Of a stretch of 64,000 nucleotides of DNA, positions 10,500 through 21,902 are shown in pieces. The notes beneath the pieces were generated by a model. That model ran no database searches. It had not been told where the DNA came from and was given only the letters and a program-made list of their open reading frames with translations. This stretch comes from Coleophoma eucalyptorum (lineage: Eukaryota; Ascomycota; Leotiomycetes; Helotiales; Dermateaceae). The first letter of the stretch is position 1; every line of letters starts with the position of its first letter. The stretch covers positions 558,001 through 622,000 of the forward strand of contig JALRME010000013.1 in NCBI GenBank assembly GCA_026120035.1, written 5' to 3'. Made by a program: the position numbers and the translations under genes.

Positions 10500-11820
10500 A
10501 CCTTTGTCCATTTCTTTTTCTTACTTACGACGATAGGTTATCTCGCGTGGCTGTTTCCTGAAGCTTTTCATTCTTAGGAGTGAGAATTACGAACCCTCTA
10601 TCTTCTTACCTTTCCTTCTCGTCTTTCCTAAACCTCTAATTTCCTGTCGTTTCCTTTTCTTACGATTTTCCTTCACGAAGAACGATAACGAGTCGAATCG
10701 AAACGATTGTATATATTTTCGAAACGGGTTATGAATTTCTTTGAACGAACTGATGGCGGAGAAACGAGAAGGGTTAAATAAGATGGACGGTTACATATAT
10801 GTGTAACGACAACGACGACAATGACGATGATGAACTTGTGTTTTGCATTTTTAGGCCTGGTTATTAAAGCGTAGCGTGTTACCTTTTTGATATTTTTTCA
10901 CTTGTTTCTAATATCCTTAATTCGATCATGCTTCCTGTATCTCTGTTGTTTATGGAGGATGGATGAATGAATGTATGTAGTCATATATATTTCGAGGCTT
11001 TAAGAATATAGCCAGCCATTCGTGGCACAATCAACTCGATTAATATTCTTGGTACCAGAAACATATACTCTGTTCTTTCGTAGCGGCATCTCTTTTCTGC
11101 CAGTATTCGATAATATTGCCCAAGTGTCGTTGTAGGTTTTGTATAGTAATAGCGAGTGGATTAATCTTACCATGTGCACTTCTGAGTTCAGAGAGCTTAC
11201 AGGCAGCCGGCAGTATGCCGGCATTTCAAGTCTCTCGCAACAACAGTGATTTATATAACTACCTCTAGCATGCCCAACCATCTCAAAACATTCTTCTGGT
11301 TACCATTGTTCGGCACTACGATCTCTCTTCTAACTGTGTTACTTGCTTAACCTGGGTCTTCAGCAACCAACTGAGGTGTAATTACTCCCTTAAGTAGTAG
11401 AATTATGAGCAAGTGTAGCCATCAATTTTACGGCAAGCTAGTTTACTAAAGGTCAAATCAATGACTACAATACCTTGTACTTTTCGATCTCTCTCTAACC
11501 CTTCCGCTGTCCACTGTGATTGATATTACTAATACTGTTATCGGCATGAGATGGTTATACGAGGAGTTGGTTAGATGAGTGCGTAGGTAAAACTTAATAA
11601 CCAGATATTAGACAGGGTTACGTCGTTGCTTGTGTGGTCGATTACTTTAAAACTGGTTATAGGCAAGATCTGGTCTTGCCTGTCACTGATTTAATATTTA
11701 CTTATTATGTTTTGGCTCCCTAGGAAAAGTAAAATAAAGATTTACTATGTTCATTGAGGCCATAAAAGTATTAGAAATACAAAGTACACAAGGCGCGGCC
11801 CCTTCACCCAATCAGCTAGT
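10500..11820. other. intergenic between convergent genes
   Basis: The 3' flanks of the repeat-protein gene and GUF1. T-rich and AT-rich stretches are present; no further gene, RNA or repeat is recognised. Confidence 0.5.
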
Positions 11821-13836
11821 CTATTTAGCCAAGAACTTCTGAAATGCCTTATGATCAATTGCAATATTCCCAACAGCCTTCAACTTTTTCCTACCCTCCT
11901 TCTGCTTATCCAACAACTTCCGCTTACGGCCAATATCAGCAGCGTGCAGTTTCTGCAGAACATCTTTACGGAAGGGCTTGATCGTTTCTCTTGCGACGAT
12001 TCGCTTACCGGCCACAGCTTGAATAACAATTTCAAACATCTGGCGATCGACGTGCTCTTTGAACTTTGTGACCCATTGTCGACCTAGTCTCTGGACCTGG
12101 GAAGTGTGTACTACACGTGCCACAGCGTCGACAGGGGCTTTGTTGACGAGGAGTTGAAGCTTCACAATGTTAGAACGGCGCCAGCCAGCATCCTCGTAGT
12201 CGAGGGAGGCATAGCCTTTCGTTGCACCCTTCAGCCGCCCGAAGAAATCGTCGACAAGTTGAGATAAGGGAATGTCATATTTGAGGATTACTTGGGTGGC
12301 GGTGAAAAACTTCAATTCCTTCTGCTCACCACGATTGGCTTCGCAAAGCTCAATGACCTTTCCGAGATATTCTTCTGGCAAGGCAATTGTAGCAGAAACG
12401 TATGGCTCTTGCAATTCTGCAACACGTCCATTGTGTGTATCGGTGTCTGGGAACTCAGCTGGGTTCTCGATCACTTCTTCCTTGCCATCTTTCCATACGA
12501 CTTTGAATGGTACAGTAGGTGGTGTAATAATGATGCTAGCGCCGTGTTCCTGTCGAAGTCGATCCTCAAATACAGAACAATGCAGAGTTCCAAGAAATCC
12601 AAGACGCCAACCCGCACCGAGAGCTTCGGAAGACTGCTTCTGTAGTGTGACGCTGCGGTCGTTCAGGACGATCTGATTGATGCTGTCCTCGAGATGGCCG
12701 TGGTCGCTTTGATCGACTGGGAATGCAGCTACAAAGACCATAGACTTCGGTTCCTCAAACCCAGGATATGGCTCGACAAGCTTCTCAGATCCAACAGTGG
12801 TAAATGTGTCTCCACTGAGTGCCTCCGTACTCTTCTTCATTCCAGGATTGAAATAGATATATCCCACTTGCCCAGCACGAAGTACATTCTGAGGTGTCTG
12901 ATCTGGGTACATTATTCCGACTTCACCAACGAAGTACTTCTTGCCCGTAGCAAAAGAAACAACATGGTCACCAGCTTTGATAGTGCCGTCGAAGATTCGT
13001 ACGAGGAGAATAACGCCTTTGTAATTATCATACCAAGAATCAACCAACAGAAGTCGCAGCGGTTTTGTATGGTCCCCCACGGGACAAGGAATCTGTCGAA
13101 TGACATTTGGTAAACACGCTTCCACATTAAGTCCCGTTTTTGCTGACACCAAAACCGCATTCTCGGGCTCCAATTCGAATGTCTCCTTCATCTGTTCCAA
13201 AGCTCTTGGCGCGTCTGCCGAGGGTAGATCGATCTTATTCACAACAGGAACAAGGGTGAGTCCTTGCGAGAAAGCCAAGTAGAAATTGGCAACCGTCTGA
13301 GCTTGCACACCTTGACTAGCATCAACAAGCAGCAGAGCTCCACCACAACTGGCATAAGACCTCGATACCTCAGCACGGAAATCAACATGGCCTGGAGTGT
13401 CCACGAGATGCAGCAGATAGTCTTCCCCCTCATGATTATACAGCATACTGCAAGTCTGCGCCTTCACAGTAATACCCCTCTCTCTCTCAACATCCAGTTT
13501 GTCCAAGATCTGCTTGTTTCCACCAGGTTGGATGGTACCTGTGAGCTCGAGCAAGCGATCACTAAGCGTACTCTTTCCATGATCAACGTGCGCAACGATA
13601 CAGAAGTTTCGAAACCGATCAATTGGAATTGCAGCAATGCGGCGCTCTAGGTCCGAAGTGATCTTCGAGGGTTGCGCACACCGTGCTATCGAGGTACTGA
13701 AGGCGCGTGCGGATGCGAGTATATCATGATGTCGGTGCAGCTGTCGTTCATGGCTGCAGCGGTATAAGCTATGGAGCCGTGAGAATCGTAATGCCCATCG
13801 CTGCATCAAGACTGCTGTTCTGGGGAAGATGATCAC
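11821..13836 (-). CDS. GUF1: mitochondrial translation factor Guf1 (EF4/LepA)
   Basis: Guf1 is the mitochondrial form of bacterial LepA/EF4, a GTPase that binds ribosomes and improves translation under stress. This intronless gene encodes 671 residues. An N-terminal targeting region rich in Arg and Ser precedes the GTPase domain. That domain has AHVDHGKST (G1), [11 protein letters not shown] (G2), DTPGHVDF (G3) and NKIDLP (G4). Beta-barrel and EF-G-like domains follow ([13 protein letters not shown]). The LepA-specific C-terminal domain ends with [26 protein letters not shown] and [10 protein letters not shown]. Length and motif order match the family. Initiation could alternatively be at Met11, which would shorten the presequence slightly. 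Confidence 0.96.
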   Translation of the reverse strand: MIIFPRTAVLMQRWALRFSRLHSLYRCSHERQLHRHHDILASARAFSTSIARCAQPSKITSDLERRIAAIPIDRFRNFCIVAHVDHGKSTLSDRLLELTGTIQPGGNKQILDKLDVERERGITVKAQTCSMLYNHEGEDYLLHLVDTPGHVDFRAEVSRSYASCGGALLLVDASQGVQAQTVANFYLAFSQGLTLVPVVNKIDLPSADAPRALEQMKETFELEPENAVLVSAKTGLNVEACLPNVIRQIPCPVGDHTKPLRLLLVDSWYDNYKGVILLVRIFDGTIKAGDHVVSFATGKKYFVGEVGIMYPDQTPQNVLRAGQVGYIYFNPGMKKSTEALSGDTFTTVGSEKLVEPYPGFEEPKSMVFVAAFPVDQSDHGHLEDSINQIVLNDRSVTLQKQSSEALGAGWRLGFLGTLHCSVFEDRLRQEHGASIIITPPTVPFKVVWKDGKEEVIENPAEFPDTDTHNGRVAELQEPYVSATIALPEEYLGKVIELCEANRGEQKELKFFTATQVILKYDIPLSQLVDDFFGRLKGATKGYASLDYEDAGWRRSNIVKLQLLVNKAPVDAVARVVHTSQVQRLGRQWVTKFKEHVDRQMFEIVIQAVAGKRIVARETIKPFRKDVLQKLHAADIGRKRKLLDKQKEGRKKLKAVGNIAIDHKAFQKFLAK

Positions 13837-14068
13837 ACGAGCTTACAATATGGTCTTCGAAATTAGCTACCTACCTTACTTACATAAATCTGGAGAAATT
13901 ATTTTGAGAGGTGATTGGAGGTTCCGTATTTCGGGCGTACATTTATCCGCCCCGTGGTCGCGTCGCTGGAGAAACGAATTTATTGACTTGGGGGAAGTTT
14001 CGTGACAGCGATAACGTCCCAGATAACCACAAGTTGTTCAATCAGTCTACCAACAAGTCACAGCAATC
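13837..14068. promoter_or_regulatory. shared intergenic region of GUF1 and MAD2
   Basis: Only 232 bases separate the two divergent start codons, so both promoters and 5' UTRs must lie here. No specific binding site is confidently recognised. Confidence 0.5.
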
Positions 14069-15063
14069 ATGTCTGGCGAAAAGGATAAAGATAAGTCCAA
14101 GGTACACAAGCTGTCACTGAAGGGTAAGAGCCTCAAAGCTACATTTTGTGAGCAGAACTAATGTGTTGTCCTCAGGCTCATCCAAGCTTGTTGCTGAATT
14201 CGTAGGTGCTCCCCGTTCAAGTTTTCAATCAATTGCTAATTTCAGCAGTTCAACTACTCAATAAACACCATTCTGTACGATCTCTAGGTCTTTGCCACAT
14301 CTGCCAAACGTTAATCAGTCATAGCTTTCAACGAGGTGTATACCCCGCCGAAGATTTCTCAGCGTATGTATACCCGGGTTGCAATGAGGCGTACAAAGCT
14401 GAATATCAAATAGCGTCAAGAAATACGGTCTTACTATGCTAGGTCCGCAAATTATCCTGTACCATACTCCCACTTACTTACACATTCCAGTCTCCTCCGA
14501 TGACCAGGTCAAAGCATACATCAAGAAGATCATGTCGCAACTAGATAAATGGATGGTTGGCGGCAAGATTTCAAAACTTGTAGTTGTCATAACAGATAAA
14601 GAGACAGGCGAGCACGTAGAGCGATGGCAATTTGACGTACGTCTAGTCCCACCACTCTCTTGCCTAGATAATCACAGACTTAACTAACGTCCTACAGGTA
14701 CAAATCTTCAACAAGTCCTCGAAATCTAAATCCAGCAAACGCAGCGTAGCAGAGAAGGAAAACGCAGCACCAGACGCCGCAGTAGCACCTGCACCACAAC
14801 CGGAAAAGACAGAGAAGGAGATCCAAGACGAGATCCAATCCATCTTCCGGCAAATCACAGCCAGTGTCACGTTCCTACCACAGCTGGACGGTGACTGCAC
14901 GTTCAACGTGCTGGTTTATGCCGACGCGGACTCGGATGTACCAATGGAATGGGGTGACAGTGACGCGAAGGAGATTGTCAATGGGGAGAAAGTACAACTG
15001 AGGAGCTTTAGTACGAGCAACCATCGTGTGGATACGCTGGTGAGCTACCGTTTGGCGGATTAG
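14069..15063 (+). CDS. MAD2: spindle assembly checkpoint protein Mad2
   Basis: Mad2 is a HORMA-domain protein. At unattached kinetochores it converts to a closed form that holds Cdc20 and blocks the anaphase-promoting complex. Seven exons are predicted: 14069-14123, 14176-14201, 14249-14274, 14325-14363, 14414-14442, 14491-14636 and 14698-15063, giving 228 residues. Four of the exons are only 26-39 bases. The family signature runs across the joints: SSKLVAEFFNYSINTILFQ, RGVYPAEDFSAVKKYGL, then WMVGGKISKLVVVITDK and ERWQFDV. The tail has FRQITASVTFLPQL and ends HRVDTLVSYRLAD, containing the safety belt. A Lys/Ser then Ala/Pro loop of about 35 residues after QIFNK is longer than usual. The N-terminus also has a short Lys-rich lead. 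Confidence 0.93.
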
Positions 15064-15524
15064 GGAGTGCAGCGGATTCTGAAATGGGTGTGATTACGTG
15101 TATGTACTGATGACTTTGGTGTATATGATGGTCGGGAATTTCGAACGGAGATGGCGTTAGGTGGGATATGAGGACGGATGCATTTCTACCTCTACTTGTA
15201 GGATTATTAGGGACTTTGCGTTGGTTTCAGCCTGTTGTCAACGAAAACATGCATATCATTTTAGTGACCTTTGTTCTCAGGGCCACAGGAAAATTCAGTC
15301 GACAGTATCAGGCAATCTACAGAAGGCATACAGAACATCAAGCAATCCAAACTTTTTGAGGTGATCGTCCTTTAATTAAATCCTAATACACCTTGAACCG
15401 TCACATCAAATCATCCACTATAATCTGTGCGAGATGAGAGTTTGTACAAAGTAGTTTTCAATCCCTTCCATCAACCACCATCCGTTACTCCGTTTTCCAT
15501 AGCAATTACACGCATCCGTGATAT
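15064..15524. other. intergenic between convergent genes
   Basis: The 3' flanks of MAD2 and the next minus-strand gene. Nothing further is recognised. Confidence 0.5.
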
Positions 15525-16184
15525 TTAATCGAATGGGTTGGTGCGGGTTCCCCACCAGGTGAGGAACAGAGAGAGACCAACAGTCTCAAAGATGCGGGCA
15601 ACAGCTCCGACAGCAATGGTGTCAAGTGGTCTCTTCTCGGTGGTGATTTGTGCGATGAACTATTGGGATATCAGTAACCGGTACACACAAAGTGGTTGCA
15701 AGAATGGAACGTACCGATGGTGCAGAGCTAGCCATGAAGATCAAAGATCCCAAGTATGCAGCACCCTTGTAGGAGAGGGTACCGGTAGCGTTGATCAGAG
15801 CACCAACACCGTACGATTGGACGGCAGATCCAACGAGGGAGGTTCCCCAAGCAGCGGCAGCAGAGGCGGCCTCTTTGCTCTTGACGAACTCCTCCTTGGA
15901 GTTGGCGGCTTGGGCGCGGTGGTAGGTGTCGCCAAAGACAGGACCGAGAACAGCGAGAGATGCTGCGTGGTTGAAAACCGTGCCAAGGGCAATGGCAGAG
16001 GGCTTGACGGGTGGAAGGTCTGAAAAGGAGCAAGGTTAGCAATTGGTATTCCTCGACACAAAAAGAAGGATGGATATTAACAATTGAAGGTTGAATCGTC
16101 CTTTCAACCAACAATAGCTAATGTCGTCATTCCACGTTGGAATTGCAAGATGCAGCAGACAAGAGACGTACAGTGAAGAGACAT
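15525..16184 (-). CDS. small DUF1761-like membrane protein
   Basis: Three exons (16172-16184, 15715-16019, 15525-15659) give 150 residues. The first coding exon is just 13 bases (MSLH plus one base), joined by a GTACGT donor so that TAC CTT CCA follows. The protein has several hydrophobic segments (SAIALGTVFNHAASLAVLG; SAAAAWGTSLVGSAVQSYGV; GAAYLGSLIFMASSAPSF; IFETVGLSLFLTWWGT), consistent with four membrane helices. The layout resembles the DUF1761 family of integral membrane proteins, which has no established function. The family name is my recollection and should be confirmed; the membrane character is directly visible. Confidence 0.75.
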
Positions 16185-17612
16185 AATTGCGTAAGTGTGA
16201 GGCTGGTTAAAGATGGTGATGGGAGGTTCTTCGAGGATCTGAATAGAAGCCAGTTTGAAGATTGAATGGATGGAGAGTCGTGAGTATGGAGAAGAGAGAA
16301 TGGAAAAGCAAGGTGAATGAGAGCTCTTAAAGGTTGAGAGCAAGCTCGGCTAAAGCCAAAGTTCCTCACGTCATAACCTTCATTCCCCTTCCTCACATCG
16401 GTACTACTCTGTCTCCCCTTCCCCTCGTCTCTCCTGGCCTGGACTAGGGCATGGTATGCGTTGTGTGACCAACAAAAGCTCCGGGATGCCTCGCGGCGCT
16501 ATGCTTCTTCCATCACTGGCTCCCAATTCCAACCTGTCTCTGCCTTGGCCGGATGGACATGGGGCGCAAATGAGCGAGTTCTGGGAGTTGTGCTGGTTCA
16601 GCTAACTAATGTTTGACTAGGAGGGGCTGCACTTCCGTTTCCTCTGCCTTCCATTGCCCGTTCTGAGGTTACGCTGCAATTGGACATGGAAGCATCTTGC
16701 AGCCTGCAGCCAACTCTCCCAGTTACTGTACATGATCTGCCCTTCATGATATGATGCCTCGGATGGTGTCATCTTTGCCTTTGCCCTTGTTTTTACTATG
16801 GGTCGCATACATCACATCACTTTGCCATGGCTGGATGATGGCCTTTGCGAGTCTCCCGCTTCCCGCTCCAGAATACTGGGGAAGCTCTCTCGGGTAGTAG
16901 GGACAGGGATCGTTGCAAGCATTACAGCATCGTAGCTCGGTCGATCTCAGCCATACGTCACCTGTGGCGGTGGCTTGCGCAGGTCTGGCTCGCGTTACAT
17001 CACATGATGTGATCGGAAACATGCGGGCCTGCCTTGAGGGGTTCTGTTCTGATGGCTGAGTTGGTGGTGCTCTTTTCTATTTGGCATGTGCTTCTCTTCG
17101 AGAGGAAGAAGGCTGAAGAAGAGCTTTTGGAAGTATGCATGGAGACATAGAAATAATCATAAATCAGAATATTCACATTGCCAGTCTTCTGCAACCGAGT
17201 CAAGCGAAAGCTTTTGCCGAAAGTCTCATCCCGCCCATTCAGAAGGCATAGGAGTGAAGCGTGCCAGTGATACCCTTATGTTCCGTTCTCCATCTCGAGA
17301 ATCCTCCAAAACAACAGTTAGAAAAGATAAAAAATAAATAAAAAATGAGAGTAAACACAGCTGGCTCATCCAGCTAAACTCCCCATCTTCTTCATGGCAA
17401 GATCACAATCTTACCAGCGACTTCCCAGCTCTGGAATCACACCCAAAATCCGAAAGCATCCTTTTCGCCATAGCTGGTGCAGGATAGGGGTTATATTGTA
17501 AGGACATCCACCGCCATCCCAGCACCACAATCTAGATAAGATCGCTGATGAAGATTTTGATCCAAGGCCCTCCTTCTTCTTCGTCGCCGTCTTCATCGCC
17601 TTTGTCCTAAAC
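16185..17612. other. 1.4 kb intergenic region with divergent promoters
   Basis: Upstream regions of the minus-strand membrane protein and the plus-strand phosphatase. Short frames only; no domain, tRNA or repeat recognised. Confidence 0.5.
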
Positions 17613-18790
17613 ATGGGCACATCAACTCCATCGGATGAGGCTCAAGGTCATGCGCATATCGTGTACAGCACGGTCACGGGATATTTCCTGCAAGATGACC
17701 CCAAGACAGATCCAAAGACCTTCGATTATGTACGTATCCTTGGAGCATAGTGCATAAGCAGACTCCGATACTGACGTTCGTGGTGGTAGACAAAATCGAA
17801 CTTTGGTCTGATTGACCGCGAGTATGACACTGATGCAGCCGTCGATCCTCAGCGGAAGAAGACGCAGTGGGAGAGATTTGAGCAGCAAGTCACCGCGTGG
17901 AATCGTGAGGCGGAGACGGGGAAGAAAGTGAGATATAAGCTGCTTTACTGTAAGTCACCACTCCTTCAATGCCTTGTCCAGGTACTGATATGCATATACA
18001 GTAGGTAGACACGGCCAAGGCTATCACAACGTCGCCGAGACATTCTACGGCACCAAAGCCTGGGACGTAAGCTGCCCCAATCTATATCCCCAACTCTTAA
18101 TCCCATCGCGTACTAACATGCAATAAGTGCTACTACTCCCTTCTACCGGGCAACAGCACCTCAACATGGGCGGACGCGCATCTCACCGATCTAGGAATTG
18201 CACAAGCGCGTGCCAATGCCGCATTCTGGACGTCTCAGATCCAGACACAGAAGATGCCGACGGCGAATACCTATTACACGTCGCCCCTAACCCGATGTCT
18301 CCAAACCTGCAACGAGACGTTCTCTAGCGTTCCGCTGCCGGCGGGCGCTGCACCCTTCGCGCCTGTGATCAAGGAGCTCTTCCGGGAGGCTATCGGCGTG
18401 CACACGTGCGACCGACGGTCCAGCAAGTCGTATATTGCCTCGCTATTCCCCAGCTGGAGCTTTGAGGATGGGTTTGCTGAGGGGGATCCATTGTGGGATG
18501 CTGAGTTGAGAGAGACGAATCGGGCGATGGATGTCAGGGCGAAGAAGGTCTTGGATGATGTTTTCACGAATGATGAGGGTGCGTGGTTAAGTGTTACGGC
18601 ACATAGTGGCGAGATTGGGAGTCTTTTGAGGGTTTTGGGCCATAGGAATTTTGGTTTGGGGACTGGTGAGGCCATACCTGTGCTTGTGAAGGCGGAGTGG
18701 AAGGAGGGGAGTGGCCCGGTGTTGGATGGCGGGGAATGGACGAGGCCGGTCACTTGCAAGGAGCCGCCTGTGGTGGAGAAGGAGGGGTAA
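17613..18790 (+). CDS. histidine phosphatase, phosphoglycerate mutase-like (PMU1 type)
   Basis: Four exons (17613-17729, 17790-17949, 18002-18066, 18128-18790) encode 334 residues. The histidine phosphatase core is evident: the phospho-acceptor motif LGRHGQGYHN (R95-H96-G97), formed across exons 2 and 3, then SPLTRCLQTC, the acidic region FREAIGVHTCDRR, and the second catalytic His in TAHSGEIGS near residue 273. These enzymes form a phosphohistidine intermediate. The closest named relative is probably yeast Pmu1, whose natural substrate is uncertain. No signal peptide is seen, so it is probably cytosolic. It converges on the PPR gene with 117 bases between stop codons. Confidence 0.88.
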
Positions 18791-18907
18791 TTAAGAGATG
18801 GAGACGGGTGGTTTGAGATTGTGTCTAGACGGATAGAAGAGCGACTTCCTATATATCATATACAAGTCTACTATACAGCTATATCTTACACTCCTGAGGA
18901 CTATATT

Positions 18908-21601
18908 CTACCAACTCCGCTGCGCATATTCCATTCCCCGTTTTGTCCGAATAGGTACCTTTACAGCTCGCGGCAGCATCCACTCCAGGCTCTTAGCATC
19001 CTCATAGACATCTGGGTTTCTCCACTCCATATCCTTCTCATAAGCCTCCGTCAAAGCTCTGGCAAAATCTACCCGTGGTTCCCAGTGCTTGAACATGGAA
19101 TTTTCTTGATCCATTTGGCGAAGTGCAATCCAAACTTTTTGTACATTTGTAAATCCGGTTCCTTCACGTGGCTTATTGTTCGCAAGGTGTACTGTGGAAA
19201 GCGGCTCCGACATTACTTTAGCCATTGAGGATACTTGTCGGACTGGGTCATCAGCAGCGATCGGTTGTTTGCCTGCCGAGTTGAACACTATAGAAGCATT
19301 TCCCTCAGCTCTTGAAGCAGCTTCCTCTGCAGGGTGGCTGGAGAAATCCTCAATATCACAAATGAAAAGACCAGCTGTCCTATGGAACATTTTTATGATG
19401 TTATCAGGATTCTGCACATGTCCGAAACGATTTAGCTCACTCGGCGACAATGTATGCATGGTCGTCAAAGAAGCAGGTGAGGATTCTTGATTAGTGGGTC
19501 CGATTTCTTCCGTACCAGGACTCTTAGTGATAGTATCCTCTTCGACTGGCGATATTTGCTGCGCTGAGGCGTCTCCAGCTTGCTCAACAGCCAATAAAAG
19601 GCTTTGGTAATCTGAATTCCCTTGTAGTCTTGGTGGTGGAGAAACGTGTGATGCCCGGTCTCGATGAAGCAAGCCGCGGCCTGGTGTAAAGTCTAGACCA
19701 AGCCCTACTTTCAAACTGTTGAACACAGTAGTACGCATTTGAGCTCTTGTCAAGCCCCTCAAACAAGCATATCTCCAGACAACTCTCGCGGTATTGTACA
19801 TTCTCAGTCGCCAAGCAGTATCAAAGAGAGCTTGATACGAAACCTCGTCCATGGGTAAAGGTCCGATTGTTTGCCATGCTTTGATGAGCTCAACTGCACC
19901 CTCGATATTTTTCATGTCTTTACATCTATGCAGGATCGTGTTGAGTGTCACATTGTCAGGATTGACGGAGCGAGCTTTCATTTCAAGGACAAACTCCCAG
20001 CAACGTGAAATCAGCCATCGGTTTCCTATCGCGTGAATGATCCGATTCCCACTGTCAACGGAAAGCCAGTCCCTCCCGTAGCGACCGTCCATTTCTTCCA
20101 AAAACTTGGCATCTGTCTGATTCCTTTCCAGAGACGATTCAATCAAGTCTCCCACGATGTGTTCACAGGCCCTCTTGAGGCTATACTTGTGATTGAATAG
20201 GCCCTTTTGATCCATCGCCGCCATTACATATGACTTAATCCTGACATCTGTGAAAGCCATCATAAATGCGATAAAAGTATTTGCGTTAGGTACGTGATTT
20301 CGCCTCAACATGAGAGCCAAGATTGTTTGAAAGTTGGACAGATCTCGGGCTTTTGCTGCGCCTCGGAGCATGATGTTGAATGTCTCTGTATTCATGGCCA
20401 AGTTGTTCATCTCCATGCGAACAAAAATGCACCGAGCATCGAATATGCGATTGCTCTTGATAAGGTACTGCAAGGCTGTGTTGAATGCTGCTCGTGATAT
20501 GAATTTTGCGGCTGAGGGGTCACTGAAGAGCTTTACCAGAGTAGAAACAACTATAGATACATGATCATTCTGTTTGTTGTATTTCAAACGATGAAGGTGG
20601 TTTGGCATAGGAGCAGCTGTCAAGCGCTGTACATAGTCGTTGAATGAGGATATCGTCCACTCATTGGGCTTAGGGATTTCGGAAATCTTGCGTGGTACTT
20701 CGTCTGCTAGCGATGTCCGCGGTTTTGCTAGAGCTAGAACAGGATCGTTGTTTTCCTTTAGATATAAAGTGATCTCGGTCTCAGAAGCCCGGCGGAAGTG
20801 CGCCTCAACAGCAATCTGCATAATATCTCGTACAGTCTTCCTAATCCCGCTTGTTGGGCCAGATAGCAAAAACTTTAGTTCTCCTTCATGAACTTGAGGA
20901 TTGAGTCGTTGAAGAGAGCAGCCGTGTTGTGTTACTGCTATGTTGTAGATATTATTATCAACCGATTTCAGAACTCTCTCGCGTGAGCTTTCAGGGACTG
21001 TTATTATAACAGCCTTCGCCAACCACTTCCCAAGGTCAGGTGTATTGTCAATGAGTGTAGCCAGAATCTTGCGCCAGTCAGGTAGATCTGCTCCTCGCTG
21101 AACTCGCACCGCTTCTTGGTATTGCTTTCGTCCATCATGCTGCTTTTCGACCGTGGCCTGCTTTTTCTCGCGCCAGGTGAGCCATCGATTTGCTTTTAGC
21201 TTTAGATAAGCTGAAGGATCCTGTTGCCTGAGACGAGCAACAGGTATCCTGTGAACGGTTGCACTATTAGCAGAGGTATGCGGTCTCGATGATCTTGTGT
21301 CAGTTCGGATAGGTTGTGCAGGTTGTCGTTGAAATTCCTCTGGGGCATCTTTTTTTTCCAGCGACGGCCCCCTCGTCAGTAAATCAAGCTGATCTTGGGA
21401 TATTGTTGTCTTTGAACATCCTTCTTCTTCAATATTTGCCTGCGGACGTATATGCTTTGTCTTAGGCTCGTTCGCAGTCGCAGTGGAATATCTCAGGCAT
21501 CCCCTAGGATAAAGAAAAAGTAGAGGCTCCCTGGGAGTCGAGGCGAGACTGGCATTGGCGGCGGCTCGGCCTCGATTTGCAATACGACTACCCAGGGACA
21601 T
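18908..21601 (-). CDS. pentatricopeptide-repeat protein, probably mitochondrial
   Basis: A single exon encodes 897 residues. The N-terminus (MSLGSRIANRGRAAANASLA) is Arg/Ser/Ala-rich without acidic residues, as in a mitochondrial presequence. The central third carries helix-turn-helix pairs typical of PPR motifs, for example TFNIMLRGAAKARDLSNFQT, VTLNTILHRCKDMKNIEGAV and VSYQALFDTAWRLRMYNTAR. Fungal PPR proteins usually bind particular mitochondrial transcripts to stabilise, process or translate them. The target cannot be told from sequence. It resembles the Neurospora cya-5/Cia84 kind of organisation, but I cannot assign an orthologue. Confidence 0.82.
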   Translation of the reverse strand: MSLGSRIANRGRAAANASLASTPREPLLFLYPRGCLRYSTATANEPKTKHIRPQANIEEEGCSKTTISQDQLDLLTRGPSLEKKDAPEEFQRQPAQPIRTDTRSSRPHTSANSATVHRIPVARLRQQDPSAYLKLKANRWLTWREKKQATVEKQHDGRKQYQEAVRVQRGADLPDWRKILATLIDNTPDLGKWLAKAVIITVPESSRERVLKSVDNNIYNIAVTQHGCSLQRLNPQVHEGELKFLLSGPTSGIRKTVRDIMQIAVEAHFRRASETEITLYLKENNDPVLALAKPRTSLADEVPRKISEIPKPNEWTISSFNDYVQRLTAAPMPNHLHRLKYNKQNDHVSIVVSTLVKLFSDPSAAKFISRAAFNTALQYLIKSNRIFDARCIFVRMEMNNLAMNTETFNIMLRGAAKARDLSNFQTILALMLRRNHVPNANTFIAFMMAFTDVRIKSYVMAAMDQKGLFNHKYSLKRACEHIVGDLIESSLERNQTDAKFLEEMDGRYGRDWLSVDSGNRIIHAIGNRWLISRCWEFVLEMKARSVNPDNVTLNTILHRCKDMKNIEGAVELIKAWQTIGPLPMDEVSYQALFDTAWRLRMYNTARVVWRYACLRGLTRAQMRTTVFNSLKVGLGLDFTPGRGLLHRDRASHVSPPPRLQGNSDYQSLLLAVEQAGDASAQQISPVEEDTITKSPGTEEIGPTNQESSPASLTTMHTLSPSELNRFGHVQNPDNIIKMFHRTAGLFICDIEDFSSHPAEEAASRAEGNASIVFNSAGKQPIAADDPVRQVSSMAKVMSEPLSTVHLANNKPREGTGFTNVQKVWIALRQMDQENSMFKHWEPRVDFARALTEAYEKDMEWRNPDVYEDAKSLEWMLPRAVKVPIRTKRGMEYAQRSW

Positions 21602-21902
21602 TCGCTATGATATGAGCATCGTGTGCTGTGTAATTCGTATTCTGTTGTCTTTTCGGAGGCATACTTGTTGCTCGGCTTTTATTTTTGGAGGTTCGGATAT
21701 TCAATTTTCCGAACTCACCATAGTCATGGTCGTCTTTGGCTGCAACACTGATTCTATATATCTACACAATACTCAATTCCGGACAGATATATTCTTCTTA
21801 ATGTTGCTACGTAATGAACTTCTCTGTAAGAATTAGTCTGTTGCCTTTGCAGTGGGCACATCAAACATGCCACTACAATTTTAAACCGCCCAAAGCCAAA
21901 TG
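21602..21902. other. short intergenic region
   Basis: It separates two minus-strand genes: the promoter of the PPR gene and the 3' flank of the dysferlin-domain gene. Nothing else seen. Confidence 0.5.

Noticed and set aside
12272..13113. Plus-strand frames opposite GUF1
   Set aside because: Shadow frames of a highly conserved coding sequence on the other strand.
15795..16114. Overlapping minus-strand frames over the DUF1761-like gene
   Set aside because: Alternative frames of the same exon; only the spliced frame gives the membrane-helix pattern and the conserved C-terminus.
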